Source: Geobacter sp.
GTDB taxonomy: Bacteria; Desulfobacterota; Desulfuromonadia; Geobacterales; Geobacteraceae
Length of the DNA stretch: 60,504 nucleotides
NCBI GenBank assembly: GCA_003314535.1
Contig: POSG01000019.1
Coordinates: 1 to 60,504, forward strand
Direction: 5' to 3'
The position numbers and the translations under genes are program-made. Positions 24,560-33,501 of the stretch are shown in pieces. The notes below the pieces were generated by a model. It ran no database searches, was not told where the DNA came from, and saw nothing but the letters and a program-made list of their open reading frames with translations. Positions within the stretch are counted from its first letter, which is position 1, and each line of letters opens with the position of its first letter.

Positions 24560-24585
24560 GGCACGGCCGGAATTCCGGTCGTGCC
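24560..24585 (+). terminator. Intercistronic stem-loop between pstS and pstC
   Basis: An 11-base inverted repeat around AATT (GGCACGGCCGG and CCGGTCGTGCC, one G-T pair) starts 25 bases after the pstS stop. Only TCTTCCT follows, so it is better read as a partial terminator or a 3'-end stabiliser that lets pstS mRNA outlast the rest. Confidence 0.6.
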
Positions 24586-24652
24586 TCTTCCTGCCTCACA
24601 ACAGGAAGGGATAGCCGCTGAAAGATTTCAGCATAAATGAGGACAAATTCCC

Positions 24653-26884
24653 ATGAACAGCGCAATTTTGAAGCGGGCGAAAAGAAACGACCGGCTCGCT
24701 GCCTGGCTGATCAACATCGGCGGTTTTCTGGTAATCTTTGCCGTCATCTGGATACTTGTCCTGATCATGAAGGTCGCCATCCCCCTTTTCCTGGAACCCA
24801 AGGCCGGGGTCGTTTCGTCCTTTGGTGTCACGGGCATAACTCCCCACTCAAAAATCGTCGGCATCGGCACGGACGACAACCTCCGTACCGGATTCGTTCT
24901 CGACGAGACAGGTACTTTTTCAGCTTTCGACATTCGATCCGGCAAAACAATCGGAACCGTGCCAGTTCCCCCCCCCGGCGGTCAGCAGGCCGTTGCGTCC
25001 GTTTCCGAAGCGCCGGGACGGCGTTACGACATACTGTGGAAAGATGGATCGTTCACCGCACTGAAAGTCGATTTCCCTGGCAACGGGTCCCAAACTGAAG
25101 AGAACACCAAACCTCTCCAGATAATCACTCTCCTTGAAGAGGGAAAAGCCGGTTTCAAAATCTTGCCGGACCGCTCCCTTGCGCGGTTTCCCGACGGCAA
25201 GGCCCCCGTGAGAGTTAACCTGCTTCCCGGAAACCGCTTCTCCCTGGCAAAGAAAACGGTTACCGAGGACCTGGCCGGCAACGAATCGGCCAAAACGGTT
25301 CGTTCCGAATTCGGCGGCAATCTTCCCGGCAATGTTTCAGCCATCGCACTCGACAGCAAGGGAGAATTCCTCTATGCCGGCACTGATACGGGACATTTCC
25401 TCCGCTGGGACCTCACCGATCCGGCGAACCCCCAGCTGACCGATTCGGTCAAGGCGAGCAAGTCGGGCGACCCCGTCACCGCTCTCAACATGGTTCTCGG
25501 CGACGTTTCTGTTGCCGTGGGTGACGACACCGGTTCATTTTCCACCTGGTTCCCGATCTCCGAAACCGGACTGGGAAGCGGCAAGGCATTGACCCGCATC
25601 CATTCCCTTGCCCACCATGACAGCGCCATTGGTTCCATTCTGCCTTCGCAGCGCAGCAAGACCCTGTTCTCACTGGATAAGGGTGGAGCGATCAACGTGG
25701 ATCACATGACCTCCGAACGGCGCCTTCTCTCTCTGCGAACGGATAAGCCCCTTGTGCGCTTTGCCGTCAGCGGAAGAGACAACGGCGTGATAGCTATCGA
25801 CCGGGACAACCGCGTAACGGTCTGGCGCATTGAAAACCCCCACCCGGAAGTTAGTCTGAAAACCCTGTTCGGCAGGGTCTGGTACGAGGGTTACGACAGA
25901 CCCGCCTTTGTCTGGCAGTCATCTTCAGCCAATGACGACTTCGAGCCGAAACTATCTCTCACCCCCCTGATCTTCGGCACGCTGAAAGGCACCCTGTACG
26001 CCATGATCTTCGCCGTGCCCCTGGCTCTCCTGGGTGCGATCTATACCAGCCAGTTCCTGAAACCGCGGCTGAAGAACTACATAAAACCTGCCATCGAGAT
26101 CATGGCAGCAGTTCCGTCGGTGGTGATAGGTTTCCTGGCCGGTCTCTGGCTGGCCCCGCTGCTGGACAAGGCGATCGTCCCGTTCTTCCTGGCGATCGTT
26201 GTCATTCCGCTGTGCATCGTGCTGTCAATCCTGCTCTGGAAAAGAATCGGGCAGGCACAGCTTCTGAAACGCGTGGCCAAGGGATACGAGTTCCTGTTTC
26301 TCATACCGGCGCTGATTTTCGGGGTCTTTGTCTCCCAGGCAGTGGGTGGATTGCTGGAAACCTCCATGTTCGCCGGCGATTTCAAGCTCTGGCTGTTCGA
26401 CACGCTGGGCACCAGGTTCGACCAGCGCAATTCCATCATCATCGCCTTTGCGCTGGGACTGGCGGTAATCCCCCTGATCTTCACCATGGCGGAGGATGCG
26501 CTGTCGAACGTTCCCAAGAACCTGTCCGCAGCCTCTCTGGCAATCGGCGCCAGCCGCTGGCAGACGGCCTGGCGGGTCGTGCTTCCCTCCGCCCTGCCCG
26601 GGATCTTCTCCGCCGTCATGATCGGCTTCGGCCGGGCGATCGGCGAGACCATGATCGTCCTCATGGCCACCGGGAACACGCCCATCATGGACTGGAGCAT
26701 GTTCAACGGCTTCCGCACACTTTCGGCCAATATCGCCGTTGAAATACCCGAAGCCCCGGTTTTCGGCACCCTGTACCGGGTCCTCTTCCTGTCCGCGGTT
26801 CTGCTGTTTATCTTCACCTTCATCATCAACACCCTTGCCGAGGTCTTGCGGCAGAAGTTCCGCAGGAAGTACGGCCGCTTCTGA
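24653..26884 (+). CDS. pstC: Phosphate ABC transporter permease PstC, long N-terminal domain
   Basis: The 743 residues are more than twice the length of E. coli PstC (319). A first helix (about 20-45) is followed by a large extracytoplasmic domain (about 50-425) with repeated strand patterns such as SAIALDSKGEFLYAGTDTGHFLRWDL and GAINVDHMTSERRLLSL, which look like WD40/beta-propeller blades. The permease proper (about 440-743) has EIMAAVPSVVIGFLAGLWLAP, then the EAA loop NVPKNLSAASLAIGASRWQTAWRVVLPSALPG. Long PstC proteins are also known in Pseudomonas (family knowledge). Start ATG has GAGGAC upstream. The propeller part may sense or bind something outside the membrane; that is inference. Confidence 0.92.
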   Translation: MNSAILKRAKRNDRLAAWLINIGGFLVIFAVIWILVLIMKVAIPLFLEPKAGVVSSFGVTGITPHSKIVGIGTDDNLRTGFVLDETGTFSAFDIRSGKTIGTVPVPPPGGQQAVASVSEAPGRRYDILWKDGSFTALKVDFPGNGSQTEENTKPLQIITLLEEGKAGFKILPDRSLARFPDGKAPVRVNLLPGNRFSLAKKTVTEDLAGNESAKTVRSEFGGNLPGNVSAIALDSKGEFLYAGTDTGHFLRWDLTDPANPQLTDSVKASKSGDPVTALNMVLGDVSVAVGDDTGSFSTWFPISETGLGSGKALTRIHSLAHHDSAIGSILPSQRSKTLFSLDKGGAINVDHMTSERRLLSLRTDKPLVRFAVSGRDNGVIAIDRDNRVTVWRIENPHPEVSLKTLFGRVWYEGYDRPAFVWQSSSANDDFEPKLSLTPLIFGTLKGTLYAMIFAVPLALLGAIYTSQFLKPRLKNYIKPAIEIMAAVPSVVIGFLAGLWLAPLLDKAIVPFFLAIVVIPLCIVLSILLWKRIGQAQLLKRVAKGYEFLFLIPALIFGVFVSQAVGGLLETSMFAGDFKLWLFDTLGTRFDQRNSIIIAFALGLAVIPLIFTMAEDALSNVPKNLSAASLAIGASRWQTAWRVVLPSALPGIFSAVMIGFGRAIGETMIVLMATGNTPIMDWSMFNGFRTLSANIAVEIPEAPVFGTLYRVLFLSAVLLFIFTFIINTLAEVLRQKFRRKYGRF

Positions 26885-26901
26885 AAAGGACGGATCGCAT
26901 T

Positions 26902-28500
26902 ATGACTGGTTTCTGGAAAAAGGGTGAACCACAGGTATGGGGCACGGCAGCGGCTCTCTCCATGACCCTGCTGATGGTGCTGTCGCTCATCGGTGTGATC
27001 TTGGTCAACGGGCTCGGCTTCTTCTGGCCGTCCGACACTGCCCTGGCCACTTTGACCGACGGCAGCAGGCTGCTGGGCCGGATCACGGCAAGCGAGAAGG
27101 CCACGGCGAACCACGGCAAAAGGATCCAGCTCAAGGTGGGCAACCGCGATTTGTACGGCCAGGATTTCCGCTGGGTGGACAAAAAGGATATCCGTTCCAT
27201 CGCCTGGCCTCGTGATGCGGTGATCCTGGAACGACAGGAGAACGGCAATTTCCAGGGTTTCCTGAAATCCGTTTCCCTCGAAGGATTGCCCGGCACTGCC
27301 GCCGGCACTCCGTGGGAGGTCTTCCGGAAGGCTCTCAAGGCAGTGTCCGCATCGCGGAAAAAACTTGCCGGTACGGAAAAGCGCATGGCGGACCTCAACA
27401 CTGCTGCCGAACAGCTTCGGCTGAAGGTTCTGAAACTCGCCTATTCCGGAAAGGACGCCAACAGGGAAAAGATCGACGCACTCAATCGCGAGCGGGAAAA
27501 GCTCCTGGCGCAGTTCAATTCGCTTTTGGAAAAATTCAATGCAAGCAGTATGGAACTTAACCGGCACACGGCTGTCTTCACGGATGCCACGGGACAGGAC
27601 AAGGAAATCCCGCTGACCGCCATCGTGCGGGCATACCGTCCCAATGACATGGGTGTATTCGCCAAGGCCCTGTTCTATGCAGGGAAAATCAGGGAACTCC
27701 TGCTGGACGAACCCCGCGAATCCAACACGGAGGGCGGTCTCTTTCCGGCAATATTCGGCACGGTCATGATGGTTCTCCTGATGAGCGTCTTTTCCCTGCC
27801 GTTCGGGGTGGTAGCTGCCGTTTACCTCCGCGAATACGCCAAGGAAGGCCTGATCGTGCGCATCGTCCGCATAGCCGTCAACAACCTGGCAGGCGTCCCG
27901 TCGATCGTCTATGGCGTGTTCGGCCTCGGGTTTTTCGTCTACGGCATCGGCAGCGGCATCGACCGGCTTTTCTACCCGGAGCGCCTGCCGACCCCGACCT
28001 TCGGCACCGGCGGCATACTCTGGGCCAGCCTGACCCTGGCCATCCTCACGGTGCCGGTGGTTATCGTATCCACCGAGGAGGGGCTTGCCTCGGTGCCCAA
28101 GGGGCTGCGGGAAGGATCCCTGTCTTTGGGCGCCACCAAGCTCCAGACCCTGAAGAACGTAGTTCTGCCCATGGCAACGCCCGGCATCATGACCGGGCTC
28201 ATCCTGGCCATGGCGCGCGCAGCCGGAGAAGTTGCGCCCCTGATGCTGGTGGGGGTGGTGAAACTGGCGCCGAGCCTCCCCTTCGACGGAAGTTTCCCCT
28301 TTTTCCACATGGACCGGAAATTCATGCACCTGGGCTTCCACATCTACGACGTGGGATTCCAGTCGCCCAATGTGGAGGCGGCGAAACCGATGGTGTTCGT
28401 TACGACATTGCTTCTGCTCGCTATCGTCATCGCAGCATCCAGCGTGGCCATACACATGCGGAACAAGATGAGAAAGCGCTATGCGACCAAGGCGTTCTGA
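26902..28500 (+). CDS. pstA: Phosphate ABC transporter permease PstA, extended N-terminus
   Basis: The 532 residues exceed E. coli PstA (296). TM1 (about 15-40) is followed by a long extracytoplasmic insertion (about 45-275) rich in charged helices, including a predicted coiled coil (KKLAGTEKRMADLNTAAEQLRLKVLKLAYSG ... DALNREREKLLAQFNSLLEKFNASS). The permease domain (about 285-532) has MMVLLMSVFSLPFGVVAAVYLREYAKEG, VNNLAGVPSIVYGVFGLGFFVYG and the EAA loop VPKGLREGSLSLGATKLQTLKNVVLPMATPG. It follows pstC by 17 bases and both partners are enlarged on the same side of the membrane. Confidence 0.92.
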   Translation: MTGFWKKGEPQVWGTAAALSMTLLMVLSLIGVILVNGLGFFWPSDTALATLTDGSRLLGRITASEKATANHGKRIQLKVGNRDLYGQDFRWVDKKDIRSIAWPRDAVILERQENGNFQGFLKSVSLEGLPGTAAGTPWEVFRKALKAVSASRKKLAGTEKRMADLNTAAEQLRLKVLKLAYSGKDANREKIDALNREREKLLAQFNSLLEKFNASSMELNRHTAVFTDATGQDKEIPLTAIVRAYRPNDMGVFAKALFYAGKIRELLLDEPRESNTEGGLFPAIFGTVMMVLLMSVFSLPFGVVAAVYLREYAKEGLIVRIVRIAVNNLAGVPSIVYGVFGLGFFVYGIGSGIDRLFYPERLPTPTFGTGGILWASLTLAILTVPVVIVSTEEGLASVPKGLREGSLSLGATKLQTLKNVVLPMATPGIMTGLILAMARAAGEVAPLMLVGVVKLAPSLPFDGSFPFFHMDRKFMHLGFHIYDVGFQSPNVEAAKPMVFVTTLLLLAIVIAASSVAIHMRNKMRKRYATKAF

Positions 28501-28531
28501 GCCTTGATCGACGGTTGTTTCAGGAAATCAC

Positions 28532-29326
28532 ATGGAGAACGACATGAACCATGAATTGAACATCCCACAGTCTGAAGCCGTCCTGGAGATTGCCGGGCTG
28601 AACCTCTATTACGGCGACTCCCGGGCCCTGAAGGATATCGCGCTGGGCATCCCGAGGGAGCAGGTTACCGCGTTCATCGGCCCCTCCGGCTGCGGCAAGT
28701 CGACGCTGCTTCGCTGTTTCAACCGGATGAACGACCTTTTGGACAATGTGCGCATCGAGGGAAGCATCAAATTGGATGGAGAGGAGATAAACTCGGACGC
28801 GCTGGATGTCATAAGCCTGCGCCGTCGTGTCGGCATGGTGTTCCAGCAGTCCAACCCCTTTCCCAAGTCCATCTATGAAAACATCGTTTACGGCCTGCGC
28901 ATTGCCGGGATCAATGACAAAAAGGTCCTCGACGAAACGGTGGAAAGGAGCCTTAGGGGAGCCGCCATCTGGGAAGAGGTGAAAGACCGCCTGCACGATT
29001 CCGCCCTGGGGCTCTCCGGTGGCCAGGCCCAGCGCATCTGCATTGCGCGGGCCATCGCGGTCAACCCGGAGATCATCCTCATGGACGAGCCCTGCTCGGC
29101 CCTCGACCCCATCGCGACCGCAAAGATCGAAGAGCTCATCAACGAGCTCAAGGAACAGTACACAGTGGTCATCGTGACCCACAACATGCAGCAGGCAGCG
29201 CGGGTTTCCGATTACACCGCCTTCCTTTATCTGGGAGAGCTGATAGAATACGGCGAGACGAAGAAGATCTTCACCAACCCGGACAACAGGCATACTGAGG
29301 ACTATATAACCGGAAGGTTCGGGTAA
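28532..29326 (+). CDS. pstB: Phosphate ABC transporter ATP-binding protein PstB
   Basis: A 264-residue ABC ATPase energising PstCA. Walker A is GPSGCGKST, the Q-loop is in [19 protein letters not shown], the signature is [16 protein letters not shown] and Walker B is [12 protein letters not shown], followed by the H-loop [11 protein letters not shown]. The [18 protein letters not shown] block and the end [11 protein letters not shown] are specific for PstB. The ATG at 28532 is 6 bases after AGGAA. Confidence 0.96.
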   Translation: MENDMNHELNIPQSEAVLEIAGLNLYYGDSRALKDIALGIPREQVTAFIGPSGCGKSTLLRCFNRMNDLLDNVRIEGSIKLDGEEINSDALDVISLRRRVGMVFQQSNPFPKSIYENIVYGLRIAGINDKKVLDETVERSLRGAAIWEEVKDRLHDSALGLSGGQAQRICIARAIAVNPEIILMDEPCSALDPIATAKIEELINELKEQYTVVIVTHNMQQAARVSDYTAFLYLGELIEYGETKKIFTNPDNRHTEDYITGRFG

Positions 29327-29328
29327 AG

Positions 29329-29410
29329 AAATCCCCCCTGGCCCCCCTTTCACAAAGGGGGGATGAGATTGTACCTTCCCCCTTTACGAAAGGGGGATCG
29401 AGGGGGATTT
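29329..29410. repeat. Palindromic intergenic repeat between pstB and phoU
   Basis: An 82-base element bounded by AAATCCCCC and GGGGGATTT contains two back-to-back hairpins: CCCCCCTTT/AAAGGGGGG (29342-29362) and CCCCCTTT/AAAGGGGG (29378-29396). This wording is common in REP/MITE-like repeats of environmental bacteria (general knowledge). It would place two strong stem-loops in the pst-phoU transcript. Confidence 0.8.
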
Positions 29411-29442
29411 GGAATCATGAATAAATCTTGCGAGGTCACAAT

Positions 29443-30114
29443 ATGGAACGAGAACACATCATCAAGCAGTATGACGCCGAGCTGAACGGGCTACGAACCC
29501 TGATACTCGAGATGGGGGGAAAAGTCGAGGCCATGATATCCAATTCGATAAAGTCCCTCGTGGAAAGGGATTCGGATCTTGCCGACCGCACCATACTTTC
29601 CGACCACGAAATAAACCACCTGGAAGTGGTTATAGATGAAAAATGCCTGGAAGTGCTGGCCCGGAGACAGCCTGCGGCACGGGACCTGCGCTTCATTACC
29701 CTCGCCCTTAAGATAGTGACCGACCTGGAAAGGATCGGCGACCAGTGCACCAATATCTGCAACCGGGTAAAGGAGCTAAACGAGGAGCCTCCCTTGAAAC
29801 CGTACATCGACCTGCCACGGCTGGCGGAATTCTCTTCCCGCATGGTGAAGGAATCCCTGGATGCTTTTGTGCGAGGCGATGAAATTCTGGCTGCCAGGGT
29901 CTGCGAAGACGATCAGTTCGTCGACGACCTGAACGTCCAGATCCAGCGGGAGCTCCTCACCTACATGATCGAAGACACAGGCAACATCAGGAGGGCGCTG
30001 AAGCTCAACTATATTTCCAAATACCTGGAGCGCATCGCCGATCATGCCACCAACGTGGCCGAAATGGTCATATTCATGATCAAGGGAAAGGATATCAGGC
30101 ATACTGCCGTTTGA
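29443..30114 (+). CDS. phoU: Phosphate signalling protein PhoU
   Basis: A 223-residue all-helical protein with two PhoU repeats, linking Pst transport to PhoR and keeping the Pho regulon off when phosphate is plentiful. The metal-binding E/DxxxD motifs are in ERDSDLADRTILSDHEINHLEVVIDEKCLEVLARRQP and FVRGDEILAARVCEDDQFVDDLN, and the repeats end RDLRFITLALKIVTDLERIGDQCTNI and LKLNYISKYLERIADHATNVAEMVIFMI. The ATG at 29443 follows GCGAGGT; the upstream TTG has no SD. Confidence 0.95.
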   Translation: MEREHIIKQYDAELNGLRTLILEMGGKVEAMISNSIKSLVERDSDLADRTILSDHEINHLEVVIDEKCLEVLARRQPAARDLRFITLALKIVTDLERIGDQCTNICNRVKELNEEPPLKPYIDLPRLAEFSSRMVKESLDAFVRGDEILAARVCEDDQFVDDLNVQIQRELLTYMIEDTGNIRRALKLNYISKYLERIADHATNVAEMVIFMIKGKDIRHTAV

Positions 30115-30177
30115 CGGCTGGCATCCGTTGTTCAAGCCGGAAGAGTGGGTGGTTTGCGCCGAAATTTCCACCAAAAT

Positions 30178-30615
30178 CTAGAGTTCTTCGTTTTCCTTCC
30201 TTGGAGAATACAAAATCGAAAAAATCCTTACGAAAGAAAGGACAAGAACCAGTGCGAGTGCCATGCCAAGCTTCTGCCATGCGATTTCCCGATACCAGAA
30301 CGCAAGTATTTCCGTCAGTATGGTCACCAGAACTGCATCGATTATATAGGTGACCTTGACTCTTCCGTAGGTGTAATACGCCAGCGCAGTGCGGAGTATT
30401 TCAAGAATCGCAAGCACCGTGAGGATATCGATCAGGATTGTTCGGAAAGCAAGATGAAACTGTGTGGTCAATATCAGTCGGAAATCATAGGCTGTATAGA
30501 CAGTTCCTGCCAATATGGTCAAGAAAATCACAACGACAACCATCGAAATGAGGATTTTGGTAGACACTTCGAAAAAACGGGAAATCCCTGCACCGAGCTG
30601 ATCAGTTTGAAACAT
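30178..30615 (-). CDS. PsiE-family (phosphate-starvation-inducible) membrane protein
   Basis: A 145-residue membrane protein with four helices (about 22-45, 55-75, 80-100, 108-130). The wording FFEVSTKILISMVVVVIFLTIL, ILIDILTVLAILEILRTALAYY, VKVTYIIDAVLVTILTEILAFWY matches PsiE-family proteins, which are small inner-membrane proteins of unknown function induced by phosphate limitation in E. coli. Its position between phoU and the DUF47-pit pair supports the family call. The ATG at 30615 has GGAGG at 7-base spacing; ATGs at 30621 and 30630 overlap or precede that SD. Convergent with phoU. Confidence 0.75.
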   Translation of the reverse strand: MFQTDQLGAGISRFFEVSTKILISMVVVVIFLTILAGTVYTAYDFRLILTTQFHLAFRTILIDILTVLAILEILRTALAYYTYGRVKVTYIIDAVLVTILTEILAFWYREIAWQKLGMALALVLVLSFVRIFSILYSPRKENEEL

Positions 30616-30769
30616 CTTCATTCCTCCCATAGCAACCTATACGCTACACTACTTGATTGACAGCTGAATCTCATCCAAGAAAAAACAATGCAACAATGAA
30701 TTCCTTCTGAAGCCCTGGCGCCCTGTTGCGGAGCCGATTCCAACGATTTGTCGTCCAGTTTTTGCATTC

Positions 30770-30787
30770 CTGTAACATGATCGCAAC
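30770..30787 (+). promoter_or_regulatory. Pho-box-like site upstream of the DUF47-pit pair
   Basis: CTGTAAC (30770-30776), ATGA, TCGCAAC (30781-30787): the first half is identical to that at phoB, the second is weaker. It lies 122 bases before the DUF47 gene. Confidence 0.45.
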
Positions 30788-30908
30788 ATTAGTATGGGAT
30801 ATTTACATTATTCGCTTACTGTGCTTCACAGGGTAGTTCCCGACTGGTTTTCAAACCGTTATGCTCTCGTATTTTGTAACTATTATTGAATAAAACATGG
30901 AGGTCTTG

Positions 30909-31526
30909 ATGTTTGGACTGATCCCCAGGGAAAAGCAGTTTTTCGCATTGTTCAAGGATATGGCAGCCAATCTTCTGGAAGCGGCAAGACTCTTCAAGGA
31001 AATGCTGGACGATTTCTCCGACCCGGTTGCCAGCCAGAGACAGATCAAGGAAGTCGAACACAAAGGGGACACGCTCACTCACGATGTGGTCAGAAAGCTG
31101 AACAAGAGCTTTATCACTCCCCTGGACAGGGAAGATATCTATGCTCTTTCGGGAGCGTTGGATGACATCCTTGACCTTATAGACGCCTGTGCCCAGCGCT
31201 TCGTCATGTATAACGTGGAACAGCCTACGCCAACTTCTAAGGAGCTCGGCTTCCTGATATACACTGGTTGCCAAAGCATTAGCGGTGCGGTCGGTTTGTT
31301 GGGCGGCAGCCTTGAAGACATAAAACGGTATTGTGTCGAGGTGAATTCCCTGGAAAACGAAGCCGACCGCGCCTGCCGCGAGGCCATCAGCCAGCTGTTC
31401 GACGAAGAAAAGGACCCGATCCAGCTGATCAAGTGGAAGGAGCTCTACGAGACCATGGAGAGAACGTTGGACAAGTGCGAGGATGCAGCCAACATCCTGG
31501 AAAGCGTGGTGCTGAAAAATGCTTGA
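30909..31526 (+). CDS. DUF47/PhoU-like Pit accessory protein
   Basis: A 205-residue all-helical protein of the DUF47 (Pit accessory, YkaA) family, structurally like PhoU. Typical blocks are KQFFALFKDMAANLLEAARLFKEML, VEHKGDTLTHDVVRKLNKSFITPLDREDIYALSGALDDILDLID, and near the end IKWKELYETMERTLDKCEDAANILESVVLKNA. Members sit beside pit genes and are thought to control or assemble the transporter. The ATG at 30909 follows GGAGGT with 5-base spacing; an ATG at 30897 is too close to nothing useful. It overlaps pit by 8 bases. Confidence 0.9.
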   Translation: MFGLIPREKQFFALFKDMAANLLEAARLFKEMLDDFSDPVASQRQIKEVEHKGDTLTHDVVRKLNKSFITPLDREDIYALSGALDDILDLIDACAQRFVMYNVEQPTPTSKELGFLIYTGCQSISGAVGLLGGSLEDIKRYCVEVNSLENEADRACREAISQLFDEEKDPIQLIKWKELYETMERTLDKCEDAANILESVVLKNA

Positions 31527-32520
31527 GTCCACCCTCCTCCTGTTGTTTCTGGTGATTGCGGCGGCGCTCGTGTTCGATTTCATAAATGGTTTTCACGATA
31601 CCGCCAATGCGATTGCCACCTGCATCTCGACCAGGGCGCTTTCCATCAAGGCTGCCATATTGATGGCAGCCGGCCTGAACTTCGCCGGCGCCATGGTATC
31701 CACCAAGGTTGCTGCCACAATCGGCAAGGGAATCGTGGATAAGGACAACGTGACGCAGATGGTGGTTCTCGCGGGCATAACCGGCGCCATCATCTGGGAC
31801 CTGATCACCTGGTACTACGGGCTGCCGTCGTCCTCGTCCCACGCGATCATCGGCGGCGTCATGGGGGCGGTCATCGCCCATGCGGGAGTATCCGCGCTGC
31901 ATTGGGCGGGGTTGCAGAAGATAATCCTGGCACTGGTCCTGTCGCCGATCGTGGGAGTCATCGCCGGATTTTTTTTCATGGTGATCATGATGTGGACTTT
32001 CCGAAGAAAGTCTCCCCATACCCTGAACAAGGCGTTCAGGAAGCTGCAGGTGCTTTCCGCGGCCTTCATGGCTTTCTCCCACGGGACAGCGGATGCGCAG
32101 AAGTCCATGGGGGTCATTACCCTGGCGCTGCTCAGTTTCGGTTATCTCCAGACATTTCACGTTCCCGTCTGGGTCATGGTCTCGTGCGCTGTTGCCATGG
32201 CGCTCGGCACAGCCATAGGGGGGTGGCGGATCATCAAGACGGTGGGACATGACTTCGTCAAACTGCAGCCGGTTCACGGATTCTGTGTCGAAACCGCTTC
32301 CGCGGGCGTCATTCTCGGCGCCGCAGCCTTAGGCATGCCAACCAGCACTACTCACGTCATAACTTCATCCATACTTGGTGTCGGCCTTACCAAGCGTCTG
32401 TCAGCGGTAAACTGGCAGGTGGGCTACCGGATACTCTGGGCATGGGTGCTTACGATTCCTGCTTCTGCAGCAGTTGCCTACGTAACCTACCGGGTTTTGG
32501 GTCCGATGTTCATGAAATAG
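31519..32520 (+). CDS. pit: Low-affinity inorganic phosphate transporter Pit (PHO4 family)
   Basis: A 333-residue inner-membrane permease with about ten helices, importing metal-phosphate driven by the proton gradient. The duplicated PHO4 signature is present: GFHDTANAIATCISTRAL in the first half and FSHGTADAQKSMGVITLALL in the second; LPSSSSHAIIGGVMGA and GMPTSTTHVITSSILGVG are the other repeat pair. The ATG lies inside the DUF47 gene, so the two are translationally coupled. Spacing and the upstream Pho-box-like site suggest phosphate control, which is unusual for a low-affinity system. Confidence 0.94.
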   Translation: MLESTLLLLFLVIAAALVFDFINGFHDTANAIATCISTRALSIKAAILMAAGLNFAGAMVSTKVAATIGKGIVDKDNVTQMVVLAGITGAIIWDLITWYYGLPSSSSHAIIGGVMGAVIAHAGVSALHWAGLQKIILALVLSPIVGVIAGFFFMVIMMWTFRRKSPHTLNKAFRKLQVLSAAFMAFSHGTADAQKSMGVITLALLSFGYLQTFHVPVWVMVSCAVAMALGTAIGGWRIIKTVGHDFVKLQPVHGFCVETASAGVILGAAALGMPTSTTHVITSSILGVGLTKRLSAVNWQVGYRILWAWVLTIPASAAVAYVTYRVLGPMFMK

Positions 32521-32610
32521 CAATTCATGGTACCCTGGCTCGAATCGGACCGCCAATACGAGGATATTTCGGAGTTTGCAGAAAGGCTAGACAAAAGAAT
32601 AAATAATGCA

Positions 32611-32691
32611 CAAGGGGTTAGGCTTCATAGCCTAACCCCTTGTTTTTACTGGAGCCACCTGCCGGAGTCGAACCGGCGACCTATTGATTAC
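32611..32691 (-). repeat. Duplicated tRNA-Thr 3' end plus terminator (att-like site)
   Basis: Bases 32650-32691 are identical over 42 bases to the 3' end of the intact tRNA-Thr gene (33947-33988); the match continues for AAT after one mismatch and then stops. Next to it a 13-base perfect stem (32611-32623 with 32630-32642) matches the terminator beside the intact gene. Such a direct repeat of a tRNA 3' end is the mark of site-specific integration, here 1.3 kb apart. Confidence 0.85.
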
Positions 32692-32912
32692 TAATTGTTC
32701 AGGCTTCTGAACGTTTGGGCGTGGAATACCGGTTTCTAATAATTCTGACGGGTTGAAACAATCTCATACTCGATACATGTATTCTGTCGGAATACTTTAC
32801 ATGCAACCTGATAACCTTTTAAAACAAGTTTGATATCAATATGATACGAGTATGGTATGTACAATGCATAAGAGTAACAAAACAATTTTTGCTACTCAAA
32901 AAGGAGGAGAAA
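32692..32912. other. AT-rich leading part of the inserted segment
   Basis: No gene is seen. An inverted repeat, CATACTCGATAC (32764-32775 region) and GATACGAGTATG (32841-32855 region), brackets the likely promoter area of the PEP-CTERM gene. The base composition is clearly more AT-rich than the surrounding chromosome. Confidence 0.4.
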
Positions 32913-33479
32913 ATGAAAAAATTTCTGGCAGCTTTTATGGGATTAGCATTGCTTCTCATTTCAACTGCTGCCTTGGCAGCGCCAATTTCAGGCAATATCG
33001 ACTTCCTTGGATATGCCAGTTATACGGGTGGTACGACACCATCGAACGCAACCGGAATTCATTTCCTAGGCGCACTCACAACTTCAATTAGCAATACAGG
33101 TGATTACGCAGGGATAACAGCCTCTGTGAATTTCCAAGATTTCACTTTTGCACCTAGCCTGCAACCTGATCCGGTGACACTGTGGTCTTTTACCTCATCG
33201 GGCAAAACATATAATTTTACCATGGATACCGTCACTTCCTCAGTTTCACCCGATGGCAGTTCTTTGACCCTTGTTGGGACTGGCTTACTTGGAATCACCG
33301 GCTTTGATAGCACGGAAGGGACATGGATCTTTACCACACAAGGTTCTAACTCCATTCTTTCATTTTCCGCTGTCGCCGATGCTGCCCCGGTTCCCGAACC
33401 GGGTACAATTTCCCTTCTTGGCGCCGGTTTGGTTGGTCTCGGTCTCTATGGTCGCAGGAAAGCAAAAAGTAAGGCCTAG
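32913..33479 (+). CDS. PEP-CTERM sorting domain protein
   Basis: A 188-residue exported protein. Residues 1-24 are a signal peptide (MKKFLAAFMGLALLLISTAALA). The body is beta-rich and Thr/Ser-rich without a known enzymatic motif (FLGALTTSISNTGDYAGITASVNFQDFTFAPSL). The C-terminus is a canonical PEP-CTERM: VPEPGTISLLGAGLVGLGLYGRRKAKSKA. The ATG at 32913 has AAGGAGGAG with ideal spacing; the longer frame starting 72 bases earlier has none. It lies within the segment bounded by the duplicated tRNA-Thr end and its codons are AT-richer than its neighbours, so it was probably acquired. A bidirectional terminator follows. No exosortase is in the window. Confidence 0.88.
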   Translation: MKKFLAAFMGLALLLISTAALAAPISGNIDFLGYASYTGGTTPSNATGIHFLGALTTSISNTGDYAGITASVNFQDFTFAPSLQPDPVTLWSFTSSGKTYNFTMDTVTSSVSPDGSSLTLVGTGLLGITGFDSTEGTWIFTTQGSNSILSFSAVADAAPVPEPGTISLLGAGLVGLGLYGRRKAKSKA

Positions 33480-33501
33480 TATGGTGCGTATTACATTCGA
33501 C

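Noticed and set aside
26077-28455. 792-codon minus-strand frame opposite pstC and pstA
   Set aside because: Shadow of clear permease genes, His- and Gln-rich, with no SD or motif.
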